This document shows positions 6,216 through 13,866 of a stretch of 19,008 bases of DNA, one piece after another (position 1 is the first letter of the stretch; the number at the start of each line of letters is the position of its first letter). The notes beneath the pieces are model-generated. The model saw only the letters and a program-made list of their open reading frames with translations. It made no database searches and had not been told where the DNA came from. Made by a program: the position numbers and the translations under genes. Origin of the DNA: JBOGGN01 sp050744165 (GTDB lineage: Bacteria; Actinomycetota; Acidimicrobiia; Acidimicrobiales; Palsa-688); NCBI GenBank assembly GCA_050744165.1, contig JBOGGN010000434.1:1-19008 (forward strand). The letters are read 5' to 3'.

Positions 6216-7825
6216 GCCTCCTGGGCCAGCAACCCGAACACCAGCGAGTCCGACAGCGCCTCCCAAGACGCCTCGATGACGTTCTCCGACACCCCGATGG
6301 TGGTCCACGTGCGCTCCCCGTCAGAGGAGTCGATGAGCACCCGGGTCACGGCGCCCGTTCCCTTGGAAGTATCCAGCACCCGCACCTTGAAGTCGGTCAG
6401 GTGGAGGTGGGCCAGGGCCGGGAACGACGGTCCGATCGCCTTGCGCAGCGCTGCATCCAAGGCATTGACGGGGCCATTGCCCTCGGCGGTGGCCAGGATG
6501 CGCTCGTCGCCGACGTGGACCTTGATCGTGGCCTCGGTCACAAACGCCCCGTCCTCCCGCTGCTCGGTGATCACCCGGTAGGACTCGAGGCGGAAGAAGC
6601 TTTGTTTCCAGCCGGTGGCGGCGCGCATTAGCAACTCCAGCGATCCGTCGGCCACCTCGAAGTGGTAGCCCCGGTGCTCCAACACCTTCAGCTGTTCGAG
6701 CACCTCTCCGAGGGCGGCGCCGTCGAGGTCGAGGCCCAGCTGTTGGGCTTTGAGCTGCACCGTCGAGCGGCCCGACATCTCCGAAACGACGAAGCGGGTG
6801 CCGTTGCCCACAGAGTCCGGCGCCACGTGGGAGTAGGCCTCCGGCGCCCGGGCGATGGCGCTGGTGTGCAGACCCGCCTTGTGGGCGAAGGCCGAGGCGC
6901 CGACGTAGGGCTGGTGGGGGTCGGGGGCGATGTTGACCAGCTCGGCAATGTGGTGGGCCACCGGCGTGATGAGCGACAGCCGCTCCCGGCCGATGGTGCG
7001 GACCCCCATCTTCACCGTGAGGTTGGGCACGGCGGCGCACAGGTCGGCGTTGCCGGTGCGCTCCCCGTAGCCGTTGATACAGCCCTGGACCTGGGTGCAG
7101 CCCTGGCGTACCGCGATGAGCGAGTTGGCCACGGCGCAGCCCGAGTCGTTGTGGAAGTGACAGCCGAGGCCGATGCTCGAGCCGAGGAAGTCCGCCACCC
7201 GGCCCACGATCCGCTCGGCGTCGCTCGGCAGCGTGCCGCCGTTGGTGTCGCAGAGGATGACCACCTCGGCCCCGGCGTCAGCGGCGGTGCGCAGCACGTC
7301 GAGGCTGAATGCGGGGTTGGCCCGGTAGCCGTCAAAGAAGTGCTCGGCGTCGAGAAACACCCGCCGCCCGTGTCCTCGCAAGTAGCTCACCGAGTCGGCC
7401 ACCATGTCGATGGCCTCGGTGAGGGTGGTCCGCAACGTCTCGGTGACGTGCCACTCGGCCGACTTGGCCACCAGGCATACCGCCGAGGTCTGGGCGTCGA
7501 CCAAATGGCGGAGTACTCGGTCGTCGGTGGCCCGGGCGCCCGCCTTGCGAGTCGAGCCGAAGGCCACCAGCGTGGCGTGGTGCAGCTGCAACTCCCCCGC
7601 TGCGGCCCGGCGGAAGAACTCCTCGTCCTTCGGGTTGGCCCCCGGCCAACCGCCCTCGATGTACTGGACCCCGAGGTGGTCGAGCTGCTCGGCCACCCGC
7701 AGCTTGTCGTCGACGGTTAGCGACAGACCCTCTTGCTGGCTGCCGTCGCGGAGGGTGGTGTCGTAGATGTCGACCGCGTCGGGGAGCTCCCGGGGGATGA
7801 CGTGGTGGTGGCCGTCATCGGACAT
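6146..7825 (-). CDS. cimA: Citramalate synthase
   Basis: Condenses pyruvate with acetyl-CoA to (R)-citramalate, the first step of the threonine-independent isoleucine route. 559 aa from ATG 7825, overlapping the ilvE stop by 11 bp. The N-terminal catalytic TIM barrel shows IYDTTLRDGSQQEGLSLTVD, the CimA-type GWPGANPKDEEFF, metal ligands in GCHFHNDSGCAVANS, and GCINGYGERTGNADL. A linker then leads to a LeuA-type regulatory/dimer domain (about residues 415-540; VTEATIKVHVGDERILATAE, GNGPVNALDAALR). The EGGWPGANPKD region and length fit CimA better than isopropylmalate synthase. The final 16 residues (VTAPDYVPRAGQDGGS) come from readthrough into a 47-bp repeat unit and are probably a recent addition. 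Confidence 0.93.
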   Translation of the reverse strand: MSDDGHHHVIPRELPDAVDIYDTTLRDGSQQEGLSLTVDDKLRVAEQLDHLGVQYIEGGWPGANPKDEEFFRRAAAGELQLHHATLVAFGSTRKAGARATDDRVLRHLVDAQTSAVCLVAKSAEWHVTETLRTTLTEAIDMVADSVSYLRGHGRRVFLDAEHFFDGYRANPAFSLDVLRTAADAGAEVVILCDTNGGTLPSDAERIVGRVADFLGSSIGLGCHFHNDSGCAVANSLIAVRQGCTQVQGCINGYGERTGNADLCAAVPNLTVKMGVRTIGRERLSLITPVAHHIAELVNIAPDPHQPYVGASAFAHKAGLHTSAIARAPEAYSHVAPDSVGNGTRFVVSEMSGRSTVQLKAQQLGLDLDGAALGEVLEQLKVLEHRGYHFEVADGSLELLMRAATGWKQSFFRLESYRVITEQREDGAFVTEATIKVHVGDERILATAEGNGPVNALDAALRKAIGPSFPALAHLHLTDFKVRVLDTSKGTGAVTRVLIDSSDGERTWTTIGVSENVIEASWEALSDSLVFGLLAQEAAGQDGIVTAPDYVPRAGQDGGS

Positions 7826-8738
7826 GCTCGACCCAGTCCTTGTGCTTGTCCACCTTGCCCCGCACCGCGTCCTCGAACACCTCCTGGATTCGGCGAGTCA
7901 TGGGGCCGGGCTCACCGGGCCCCACGGGTCGATCGTCGACCGAGCGAATGGGCACGATCTCGGCGGCAGTACCGCTGAGAAAAGCCTCGTCGGCCGTGTA
8001 CAAGTCCGACCGAAGGATGTTGTCCACCCGGACGTCGTAGCCAATGTCGTGGGCGATCGCCATCACCGAATGCTGGGTGATCCCCTGCAGGGCGCCGGCC
8101 TGGACCGGCGGGGTGACCAGGCAGCTGCCCTTGATGAGGAAAATGTTCTCGCCGGTGCACTCGCTGACGAAGCCCTGCGGGGACAGCAGGATGGCTTCGT
8201 CGTAGCCCGCCTTCAGCGCCTCGACCTTGGCCAGACAGGAGTTGATGTACATGCCCGTGCCCTTGGCGGCCGGGGGGATGGCATTGGGGTCGTGGCGCTG
8301 CCAGGAGCTGATCTTCATGCGGACACCGTTCTTCTTGCCCTCGGCGCCGAGGTAGGAGCCCCACGGCCACACTGCGATAGCGACGTTGACCTGGCAGGGC
8401 ATCGGGTTGAGGCCCATCTCCCAGTAGCCCAGGTACACGATGGGGCGGATGTAGCACGCCGGCAGCCCGTTGACCCGAACCGTGGCCTTCACGGCGTCGA
8501 CGAGCTCGGCGATGGAAAAGGGGATGTCGATCATGAAGATCTTCGCCGAGTCGAACAACCGCACGATGTGGTCGGTCAGCCGGAATACCGCCGGGCCTTC
8601 GTCGGTCGGGTAGGCGCGGATTCCCTCGAAAACCCCGAGCCCGTAATGGAGGGTGTGGGTCAGGATGTGAACGGTGGCGTTGTCCCAATCGACCAACTCG
8701 CCGTCCATCCAGACCTTCTCCGACTTGGTAAGCGCCAT
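7815..8738 (-). CDS. ilvE: Branched-chain amino-acid aminotransferase
   Basis: PLP-dependent, fold type IV; final transamination for Leu, Ile and Val. 307 aa, normal for the family. Catalytic Lys159 lies in AAKGTGMYINSCLAK, and the PLP-site segment GFVSECTGENIFLI carries the conserved Glu193. Other family landmarks are HYGLGVFEGIRAY, RLTDHIVRLFDSAKI, IRPIVYLGY and FLSGTAAEIVPI. ATG 8738 is preceded by aggggac on the minus strand, a good ribosome-binding site, and starts 5 bases after the leuB stop. It overlaps cimA by 11 bp. Confidence 0.95.
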   Translation of the reverse strand: MALTKSEKVWMDGELVDWDNATVHILTHTLHYGLGVFEGIRAYPTDEGPAVFRLTDHIVRLFDSAKIFMIDIPFSIAELVDAVKATVRVNGLPACYIRPIVYLGYWEMGLNPMPCQVNVAIAVWPWGSYLGAEGKKNGVRMKISSWQRHDPNAIPPAAKGTGMYINSCLAKVEALKAGYDEAILLSPQGFVSECTGENIFLIKGSCLVTPPVQAGALQGITQHSVMAIAHDIGYDVRVDNILRSDLYTADEAFLSGTAAEIVPIRSVDDRPVGPGEPGPMTRRIQEVFEDAVRGKVDKHKDWVEHVR

Positions 8739-8743
8739 GTCCC

Positions 8744-9739
8744 CTACACCCTTTCTGCGATGGCGTCGCCAGTCTGCGACGTCGTCACCCCTTCTCCAGT
8801 GTGCTGCTGTCGGCGGTATTCGGCCACGGCTTTCGTGATCCGCTCGGCGGCGTCGCCCTCGCCTAGGAAGTCGAGCATCATGGCCGCCGAGATGATGGCC
8901 GCCGCGGGGTTGGCCCGGCCGGTGCCGGCGATGTCGGGGGCGCTGCCGTGCACCGGTTCGAACAAGGATGGCCCGGTGCGGGCCGGGTTCAAGTTGGCCG
9001 ATGCCGCCAGCCCGATGCCACCCGAGACGGCACCCGCCAGGTCGGTGAGGATGTCACCGAAGAGGTTGTCGGTGACGATCACGTCATACCGGTGGGGTGA
9101 CTCCACCAGGTAGATGCAGGCCGCGTCCACGTGGTTGTAGGCGGTTGCCACCTCCGGGTACTCGAGCGCCACCTCGTTGAAGGCCCGCTGCCACAGGTCG
9201 CCGGCAAAGGTCAACACGTTGGTCTTGTGGACGAGAGTCAGGTGATGGCGGGCCCGGCGCTGGGCCAGGTCGAAGGCGAAGCGGACGGTGCGCTCGACGC
9301 CGAAGCGGGTGTTCACCGACCACTGGGTGGCCACCTCGTTGGGGGTCCCCTTGCGCAGGAACCCGCCTTCGCCCACGTAGCTGCCTTCGGTGTTCTCCCG
9401 CACCACCGCGACATCGAGACCGTCGGGGCGTTGGAAGGGCCGCAGGTTGATGTACAGGTCGAGCTCGAAGCGCAGCTTCAGCAACAGCCCCCGCTCGAGC
9501 ACCCCGGGCGGCACCTCCGGGCTCCCCACTGCCCCGAGCAGGATGGCATCGAAGGCCCGCAGCTCGCCGAGGACCGAATCGGGGAGCACCTCGCCCGTCG
9601 CCAGGTAGCGCCGGGCGCCGAGGTCGTACTCCACCGTGTCCAGCTCGGCGCCCGCGGCGCGGCAGACCTTGAGGGCCTCGGACGTCACTTCCGGTCCGAT
9701 CCCGTCGCCACCGAGCACGGCGATGTGGTACCTGGTCAC
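8744..9739 (-). CDS. leuB: 3-Isopropylmalate dehydrogenase
   Basis: Oxidatively decarboxylates 3-isopropylmalate with NAD in leucine synthesis. Start chosen at GTG 9739 (VTRYHIAVLGGDGIGPEVT), giving 331 aa, the usual short actinobacterial length. Minus-strand aaggagc lies about 11 bases upstream; a longer frame up to 9802 would run through the attenuator terminator and is rejected. Motifs: GGDGIGPEV, VVRENTEGSYVGEGG (catalytic Tyr), LVHKTNVL (catalytic Lys), DNLFGDILTDLAGAVSGG (metal ligands) and EPVHGSAPDIAGTGRANPAA (NAD site). First structural gene of the operon. Confidence 0.95.
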   Translation of the reverse strand: MTRYHIAVLGGDGIGPEVTSEALKVCRAAGAELDTVEYDLGARRYLATGEVLPDSVLGELRAFDAILLGAVGSPEVPPGVLERGLLLKLRFELDLYINLRPFQRPDGLDVAVVRENTEGSYVGEGGFLRKGTPNEVATQWSVNTRFGVERTVRFAFDLAQRRARHHLTLVHKTNVLTFAGDLWQRAFNEVALEYPEVATAYNHVDAACIYLVESPHRYDVIVTDNLFGDILTDLAGAVSGGIGLAASANLNPARTGPSLFEPVHGSAPDIAGTGRANPAAAIISAAMMLDFLGEGDAAERITKAVAEYRRQQHTGEGVTTSQTGDAIAERV

Positions 9740-9769
9740 TCGAACAAAAAGCTCCTTTGGAAACGAAAC

Positions 9770-9792
9770 GACCGCCCAGCGATTGGGCGGTC
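9770..9792 (-). terminator. Attenuator terminator hairpin before leuB
   Basis: On the minus strand, gaccgccca, loop atcgc, tgggcggtc: a perfect 9-bp stem, 10 with the flanking C-G pair. It is followed by gtttcgtttcc, a U-rich tail. It lies between the leader peptide and the leuB ribosome-binding site, so it would stop transcription before the operon when formed. Confidence 0.8.
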
Positions 9793-9796
9793 GAAG

Positions 9797-9821
9797 GCGC
9801 ACACCGGAGGCCGGCGTGCGC
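9797..9821 (-). promoter_or_regulatory. Leader (pause-type) hairpin at the leader-peptide stop codon
   Basis: Arms gcgcacgccgg and ccggtgtgcgc on the minus strand, 11 bp with one mismatch and a 3-base loop. The first arm begins at the last base of the leader TAG (9821-9823), so a ribosome at the stop would cover it. I found only a weak alternative pairing (cggu/accg) between its second arm and the terminator first arm, so the exact switch is unclear. Confidence 0.65.
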
Positions 9822-9856
9822 TAGGCGATGGCTACGAAGGCTAGAAGCGGGGACAT
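9821..9856 (-). CDS. Branched-chain amino-acid leader peptide (attenuator)
   Basis: An 11-aa ORF, MSPLLAFVAIA, with aggag four bases before its ATG (SD at 9861-9865). It contains Leu-Leu, Val and Ile. Two of these codons, CTA (Leu) and GTA (Val), end in A and are unusual in this GC-rich genome, as expected where ribosome stalling is sensed. It is followed by a hairpin at its stop codon and a terminator hairpin, then leuB. The role inferred is sensing of charged branched-chain tRNAs to control leuB-ilvE-cimA. Leu/Ilv leader peptides are well known in bacteria; this one is read directly from sequence. Confidence 0.75.
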   Translation of the reverse strand: MSPLLAFVAIA

Positions 9857-9865
9857 GTTTCTCCT

Positions 9866-9894
9866 AGTGTCGTCTATCCCATCTTCTCCGTCAA
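9866..9894 (-). promoter_or_regulatory. Candidate promoter for the leuB leader
   Basis: On the minus strand TTGACG (9894-9889), a 17-base spacer and GACACT (9871-9866). The -35 is good, the -10 only fair. If used, transcription would start within a few bases of the leader-peptide ATG, making the leader mRNA nearly leaderless and leaving its Shine-Dalgarno outside the transcript. A promoter further upstream is therefore an alternative. Confidence 0.4.
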
Positions 9895-9913
9895 CCTCTT
9901 AGGGTGGTACGGC

Positions 9914-10387
9914 ATGGCCGACACGCAGCTCTCACGTGACACCTTCGATCGTCTCACCGAGGAACTCGAGGACCTGAGGACCCGGGGCCGGGTCGACATC
10001 GCTCGGGCCATCGAAGCTGCTCGGGCCCTCGGCGACTTGTCGGAGAACGGGGACTACCACGCCGCCAAGGACTCGCAGGGCAAGATGGAGGCTCGGATCC
10101 GCCAGCTGGAGGCCATGCTCGACCGTGCCCGGATCGTCGACGCCTCCGCCGCCGGCAACGACGGCAAGGTGACCACCGGTGCCGTCGTGTCACTGCGCTA
10201 CGAGGGCGATGACGACGTCGAGCGCTACCTGATCGGCTCGATCGAGGAGCGCCGTGAGGGCTTGGCCATCATCTCGCCCAACTCCCCCCTTGGCCAGGCG
10301 CTGATGGGCCACGTGGCCGGGGACAAGGTCAGCTACGAGGCGCCGAGCGGGACGCTCAAGGTGGAGATCGTCGCCGTCGGCAGCTAA
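9914..10387 (+). CDS. greA: Transcription elongation factor GreA
   Basis: Stimulates transcript cleavage by backtracked RNA polymerase. 157 aa, normal length. The N-terminal coiled coil carries the tip motif LGDLSENGDYHAAKD, with the conserved acidic residues Asp41 and Glu44. The C-terminal FKBP-like domain follows (VVSLRYEGDDDVERYLIGS, AIISPNSPLGQALMGHVAGD). ATG 9914 is preceded by gggtgg. It is divergent from the leuB leader, and only about 57 bases separate the two starts. Confidence 0.95.
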   Translation: MADTQLSRDTFDRLTEELEDLRTRGRVDIARAIEAARALGDLSENGDYHAAKDSQGKMEARIRQLEAMLDRARIVDASAAGNDGKVTTGAVVSLRYEGDDDVERYLIGSIEERREGLAIISPNSPLGQALMGHVAGDKVSYEAPSGTLKVEIVAVGS

Positions 10388-10423
10388 CGGCCTGCCGTCG
10401 GCGGCTGACGGCCTGCCGTTAGC
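10383..10423. terminator. Possible shared hairpin between convergent greA and dipZ
   Basis: Arms gctaacggc (10383-10391) and gccgttagc (10415-10423) are perfect inverted repeats; each arm contains the TAA stop of one of the convergent genes. A direct repeat cggcctgccgt also occurs twice inside. No T-run follows on either side, so terminator function is uncertain. Confidence 0.4.
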
Positions 10424-12146
10424 CGAAGGTAAAATCGTAGGCCTGCACCCCGGGCGAAAAGCTCAAGGTCATCACCCCCGATTGCGCCGAGGCCGCCGAC
10501 AAGAGGGTGTACAGCTTGGGAATCCCGCTCACCGTGACCGACGGCAGCGCCTTGCCATCCAGGCTGACATTCACGGTACCGGTACCCCCCATCACCAGGT
10601 ACACGTCGTCGGCGGTGAAATGCAGCAGAATCTGGGCGTTGGGGCCGGCGGTGGCGTACTGCAAACCATCGTTCCACGTGCCGTTGAACGCGAAGTGGTC
10701 GCTTTGGATCGACGAGGGCGCGGTATAGGCGGCGGTCTCGTTCTTGGCGATCGTTGTCCCAACCGCGTACTGCTCCTGCTGGTAGCCGAGGTAGGTCTCC
10801 TGGGTGATGCTGTCGTTGGTCGGCGTCTTGTCGGGGGTCTCGGTCGGCGGCGACAACTGGGAGGCACCGTTGGCGATGAGCAGGTCCCGGATATTGGTCT
10901 CCATCTTGGCGTAGTCACCCTCGCCGAAGGCGTAGGCCCGCACCTCGCCGGTGGGGTCGATCAGGTACTCGGCGGGCCAGTACTGGTTGCTCCAGGCGTC
11001 CCAGGTGCCGTAGTTGCTGTCGACCGCGATCGGATAGTCGACGCCCAAGCTGGCGGCGGCACTGGTGATGTTGGACACGTCGTGTTCGAATGCGAACTCC
11101 GGGGTGTGGACCCCGACGACGACCAGGCCGTCGCCCTTGTAGGCGTTGTACCAGCCCTCGACGTGAGGCAGCGACCGCTGGCAGTTGATGCAGGAGTAGG
11201 TCCAGAAGTCGACCAGCACGACCTTGCCCTTCAGGTCAGGCAGCGACAACGGCTTGCCGCCAGGGGTGTTGAGCCAGTCCACGATGCCGGTGAAGTCTGG
11301 GGCGGGCCCCAGCTGGGGCAGCTTGGCCGCCGCTTTGGCCGCCCCGGACGCCCCCGACGACCCGGATCCCGACTTGCCCGAGGTTGCCGCGGCGGCGCTG
11401 ACGAAGGAGTTGGCCTTCTCGCCGCTCAGCGACTGCAGCTGCTTGGCAATCGGTTTGCTGCTCTCAACGCGGTTCTCCAGGGCGGAGGTATAGCCAGGGA
11501 CGGACCGCTGTAGCGGGTCGAGGACCCCGAAGGCGATGGCGAGGGCGGTCAGCGCCAGCACCACCCCCGCCACCCGGCGCACGGTCGGCAACCGGGAGCG
11601 CAACTTCTTCCACCCCGTCGCCGCCCGCTGGGCAAGCAGCGCGAAGACGAGCAACGGCAAGGTGGCACCCACGCTGTAGAACACCGTCACCAGCAGCGAA
11701 GTCGGCGTGACCCGGTGGTGGGCGGCGGCCACCGAGATGGCGGCCAGCACGGGTCCCGCGCACGGCACGAACACCAGACCAAGGCTGAGGCCAAGCACGA
11801 AGCCGCCCCCGGAGTCGGCATAGCGGGAGGAGCCGAGGCGCGCGAAGGGTTTCTCGATCCACTCGCCTGCCTTGGGGACGATCAAACCCAGCGCCAGCAC
11901 TAGCAGCAGGGCGATGCCGAGCCACATCAAGAGGTTCTGGGGCAGTCCGAGGGCACTCAGGATGGTGCTGCCCACCAGCTCGGCGATGCTGAAGCTGACC
12001 ACCAACCCGGCGATGATCAGGTAGGGCCGGGCCCTGCTCGTTCCCACGGTGCCGCCGCCGACGACCACAGGCAGGACGGGGACGATGCACGGCGACAGAC
12101 CGGTGATCAGGCCGCCGAGGAACGCGACGACGAGGAGTGCGCCCAC
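10419..12146 (-). CDS. dipZ: DipZ-type membrane thiol-disulfide protein (CcdA domain + thioredoxin-like domain)
   Basis: 575 aa from GTG 12146. Residues 1-210 form a CcdA/DsbD-like membrane domain of about six helices with the redox cysteines Cys20 (GLSPCIVPVLP) and Cys129 (LVFVPCAGPVL). A Ser/Gly/Ala-rich linker (about 245-275) leads to a thioredoxin-like domain (about 280-440). It has VDFWTYSCINCQRSLPHVEG (Cys319-x-x-Cys322) and the cis-Pro region NQYWPAEYLIDPTG. A C-terminal beta-rich domain (about 450-575) completes the layout of mycobacterial DipZ. It is expected to pass electrons from cytoplasmic thioredoxin to extracytoplasmic disulfides. The only ribosome-binding site seen, gggagg, is about 14 bases upstream. 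Convergent with greA. Confidence 0.9.
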   Translation of the reverse strand: MGALLVVAFLGGLITGLSPCIVPVLPVVVGGGTVGTSRARPYLIIAGLVVSFSIAELVGSTILSALGLPQNLLMWLGIALLLVLALGLIVPKAGEWIEKPFARLGSSRYADSGGGFVLGLSLGLVFVPCAGPVLAAISVAAAHHRVTPTSLLVTVFYSVGATLPLLVFALLAQRAATGWKKLRSRLPTVRRVAGVVLALTALAIAFGVLDPLQRSVPGYTSALENRVESSKPIAKQLQSLSGEKANSFVSAAAATSGKSGSGSSGASGAAKAAAKLPQLGPAPDFTGIVDWLNTPGGKPLSLPDLKGKVVLVDFWTYSCINCQRSLPHVEGWYNAYKGDGLVVVGVHTPEFAFEHDVSNITSAAASLGVDYPIAVDSNYGTWDAWSNQYWPAEYLIDPTGEVRAYAFGEGDYAKMETNIRDLLIANGASQLSPPTETPDKTPTNDSITQETYLGYQQEQYAVGTTIAKNETAAYTAPSSIQSDHFAFNGTWNDGLQYATAGPNAQILLHFTADDVYLVMGGTGTVNVSLDGKALPSVTVSGIPKLYTLLSAASAQSGVMTLSFSPGVQAYDFTFG

Positions 12147-12227
12147 GCGCCACGTTCTAGCCTCCCGGCGTTACCAACCAGCAGCAGGGCCCGGCTGTTT
12201 ACACGATCGTTAGAAGTGCCACCGGGC

Positions 12228-12277
12228 GGGGTGGGTCGAATAACCCGCGTTGGGACGCGGGTTATCCGACACACCCC
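12228..12277. terminator. Long hairpin between the adenosyltransferase gene and dipZ
   Basis: Perfect inner stem ataacccgcg/cgcgggttat (12240-12249 and 12256-12265) with a 6-base loop. It extends through one mismatch to tcg/cga and past a 2-base internal loop to ggggtg/cacccc. No T-run follows. It sits just after the stop of the minus-strand adenosyltransferase gene and 5' of dipZ, so it may end the upstream operon. Confidence 0.6.
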
Positions 12278-12294
12278 AACGATTCAGCGCGGCT

Positions 12295-12852
12295 TCAGCG
12301 ATGCTCGGCCGCGCGGCTGGGCAACGACTCGCCGTGCTCCTGCCAGCGGGCCATGGTCCACAGGAGGTCCGACAGGCGGTTGAGGTACGCACCGACGTGG
12401 GATCCGTCGATGGGCAGCGACGGGAGCGACACCGCCGCCCGCTCAGCCCGGCGCACCACGGTCCGAGCCACGTCAAGGCCCGCTGAGACCCGGTCGTGGC
12501 CGGGCAGCACGAACTCAGTGACGGGCGGGAACCGCTCGGTGAGTTCGTCGATCAGACCCTCCAGCCGCGCCACCATGACCGCGCTCACCAGGCTCTGGCC
12601 GGCGACCAGCTTGGGCCGGTTGGCGGCCGAGGTGGCCAACTCGGCCATCAGCACGTAGAGGTCGCGTTCGAGCGAGATCAGCAGGCCGTCGAGCTCCGAG
12701 CCCGGCGCCGCCTCGGCCCGCACCAAACCCAACGCCGCCTGGGCCTCATCGACGGCCCCGCCGGCTGCCACCGTGGGCGAGTCCTTGGCCACCCGCCCCC
12801 CGAACAGGAGCCCGGTGGTGCCGTCGTCGCCCCGCCGGGTGTAGATCTTCAC
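12295..12852 (-). CDS. PduO-type cob(I)alamin adenosyltransferase
   Basis: Transfers the adenosyl group of ATP to cob(I)alamin, making coenzyme B12. 185 aa, from GTG 12852. The N-terminal ATP-binding signature IYTRRGDDGTTGLLFGGRVA, then AVDEAQAALGLVRAE, FVLPGHDRVSAGLDVARTVV with the conserved Arg pair (VRRAERAAVSL), and YLNRLSDLLWTMARW all match the PduO/ATR family. No clear Shine-Dalgarno is seen. It follows OsmC by 28 bases on the same strand. MetH in this window uses methylcobalamin, so the product would serve other enzymes. Confidence 0.92.
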   Translation of the reverse strand: MKIYTRRGDDGTTGLLFGGRVAKDSPTVAAGGAVDEAQAALGLVRAEAAPGSELDGLLISLERDLYVLMAELATSAANRPKLVAGQSLVSAVMVARLEGLIDELTERFPPVTEFVLPGHDRVSAGLDVARTVVRRAERAAVSLPSLPIDGSHVGAYLNRLSDLLWTMARWQEHGESLPSRAAEHR

Positions 12853-12880
12853 GGCGCCGGTGACCCGGGGAGCGGCCGCG

Positions 12881-13312
12881 CTAGGCCGAGATCAGGGCCG
12901 CCGACAGCGTGATCGGCACCGAGGCCAGCGCCTTGGACACCGGGCAAGCCGCCTTGGTGGCCTCGGCCGCAGACTGGAAATCGGCCTCGCTGATCCCCGG
13001 CACCGCCGCCTCGCACAACAGCTGGATGGCGGTGATGGCGAAGCCGCCCTCGACCGCCTTGATGGTCACCCGGGCAGTGGTGTCCACACTGGTGGCCACG
13101 TGGCCGGCCTCGGCCAGACCGTGGGCCAGCGCCATGGAGTAGCAGCCGGCATGGGCCGCCCCCAACAGTTCCTCCGGGTTGGTCCCCGACCCTTCCTCAA
13201 AACGGGATTGGAACGAGTAGCTGGCCGCCACCGCCCCGCTCTCGGTGTCGACGGTCCCCTTCCCATCGACCAGCGTCCCTTCCCACCGGGCGTGCGCGCT
13301 GCGAACCGCCAT
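12881..13312 (-). CDS. OsmC family peroxiredoxin
   Basis: Reduces organic hydroperoxides through a cysteine pair. Start chosen at ATG 13312 (MAVRSAHARWEGTLVDG), preceded by gagaggag at good spacing; a longer frame to 13348 lacks support. 143 aa, typical for OsmC. Reactive Cys57 lies in NPEELLGAAHAGCYSMALAH, resolving Cys123 in TKAACPVSKAL. The family substrate-loop residues are in RFEEGSGTNPEELL. It sits between the zinc-finger/DUF5655 gene (37 bases upstream) and the adenosyltransferase (28 bases downstream), so the three may be cotranscribed. Confidence 0.92.
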   Translation of the reverse strand: MAVRSAHARWEGTLVDGKGTVDTESGAVAASYSFQSRFEEGSGTNPEELLGAAHAGCYSMALAHGLAEAGHVATSVDTTARVTIKAVEGGFAITAIQLLCEAAVPGISEADFQSAAEATKAACPVSKALASVPITLSAALISA

Positions 13313-13349
13313 CTCGAGGCTCCTCTCTCGTCGCTTTCTCCCGACCAAC

Positions 13350-13763
13350 CTACGGCACCGCTTCGTACGACTCGGTCAGCCATGCCCGCACCTGGTCGTC
13401 GACGTCCTCGGGCCCTCGCAGGTTGACCACGTGGAACGACAGCGGCCCCACCGCCAGCGGCTTGCGGGCGATCCGGGGGCTGTTGATGCGCCGGGGCACC
13501 ATGAAGGACATCGCCACCCAACGCGTCATGGGCCGCAGCTCCACGAACCCGCCAGACTTCTTGATGAAGATACCGACCGACACCGGTTCCACGTGGACTG
13601 GCCCGAGGGTCGCCAGGTGCGCCATGACCGCCTCGAACACCGGCCGCTCGAAGGCCGGCCCGGTCGAGAAGTACTCCTCCAGCGACAGGGCCGGGGCGCA
13701 TTCGTGCGACTGCCTTTGCCTGCGGAATCGCCGACCGCAATCGGGGCACACCCACGATTCCAT
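13350..13763 (-). CDS. N-terminal zinc finger + DUF5655-like protein
   Basis: 137 aa with start at ATG 13763 (MESWVCPDCGRRFRRQRQSH). The frame is open further upstream to 13877, but that part is Arg/Pro-rich without family character. Residues 6-22 form a CxxC-x10-HxC cluster (Cys6, Cys9, His20, Cys22), probably a zinc finger. The rest (VHVEPVSVGIFIKKSGGFVE, LRPMTRWVAMSFMVPRRI, SFHVVNLRGPEDVDDQV, RAWLTESYEAVP) resembles DUF5655, a domain of unknown function. I assign DUF5655 from memory of its pattern. Divergent from the nucleotidyltransferase gene, about 100 bases apart. Confidence 0.7.
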   Translation of the reverse strand: MESWVCPDCGRRFRRQRQSHECAPALSLEEYFSTGPAFERPVFEAVMAHLATLGPVHVEPVSVGIFIKKSGGFVELRPMTRWVAMSFMVPRRINSPRIARKPLAVGPLSFHVVNLRGPEDVDDQVRAWLTESYEAVP

Positions 13764-13866
13764 CGGGTGCCATTTTGCCAAGGCTGGGAAAAGGCCTCGG
13801 CGGTCGTGGCTCCCGGCCGCGGGCGGCATGCGGCCGGTACGCTGGCCACGACATGCGGGCCACGAC

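Noticed and set aside
7767..9113. 448-aa plus-strand open frame opposite ilvE and leuB
   Set aside because: Antisense shadow of two clearly assigned genes.
9740..9802. Longer leuB starting at 9802
   Set aside because: The extension would be translated from within the terminator hairpin, has no family similarity, and GTG 9739 has a ribosome-binding site.
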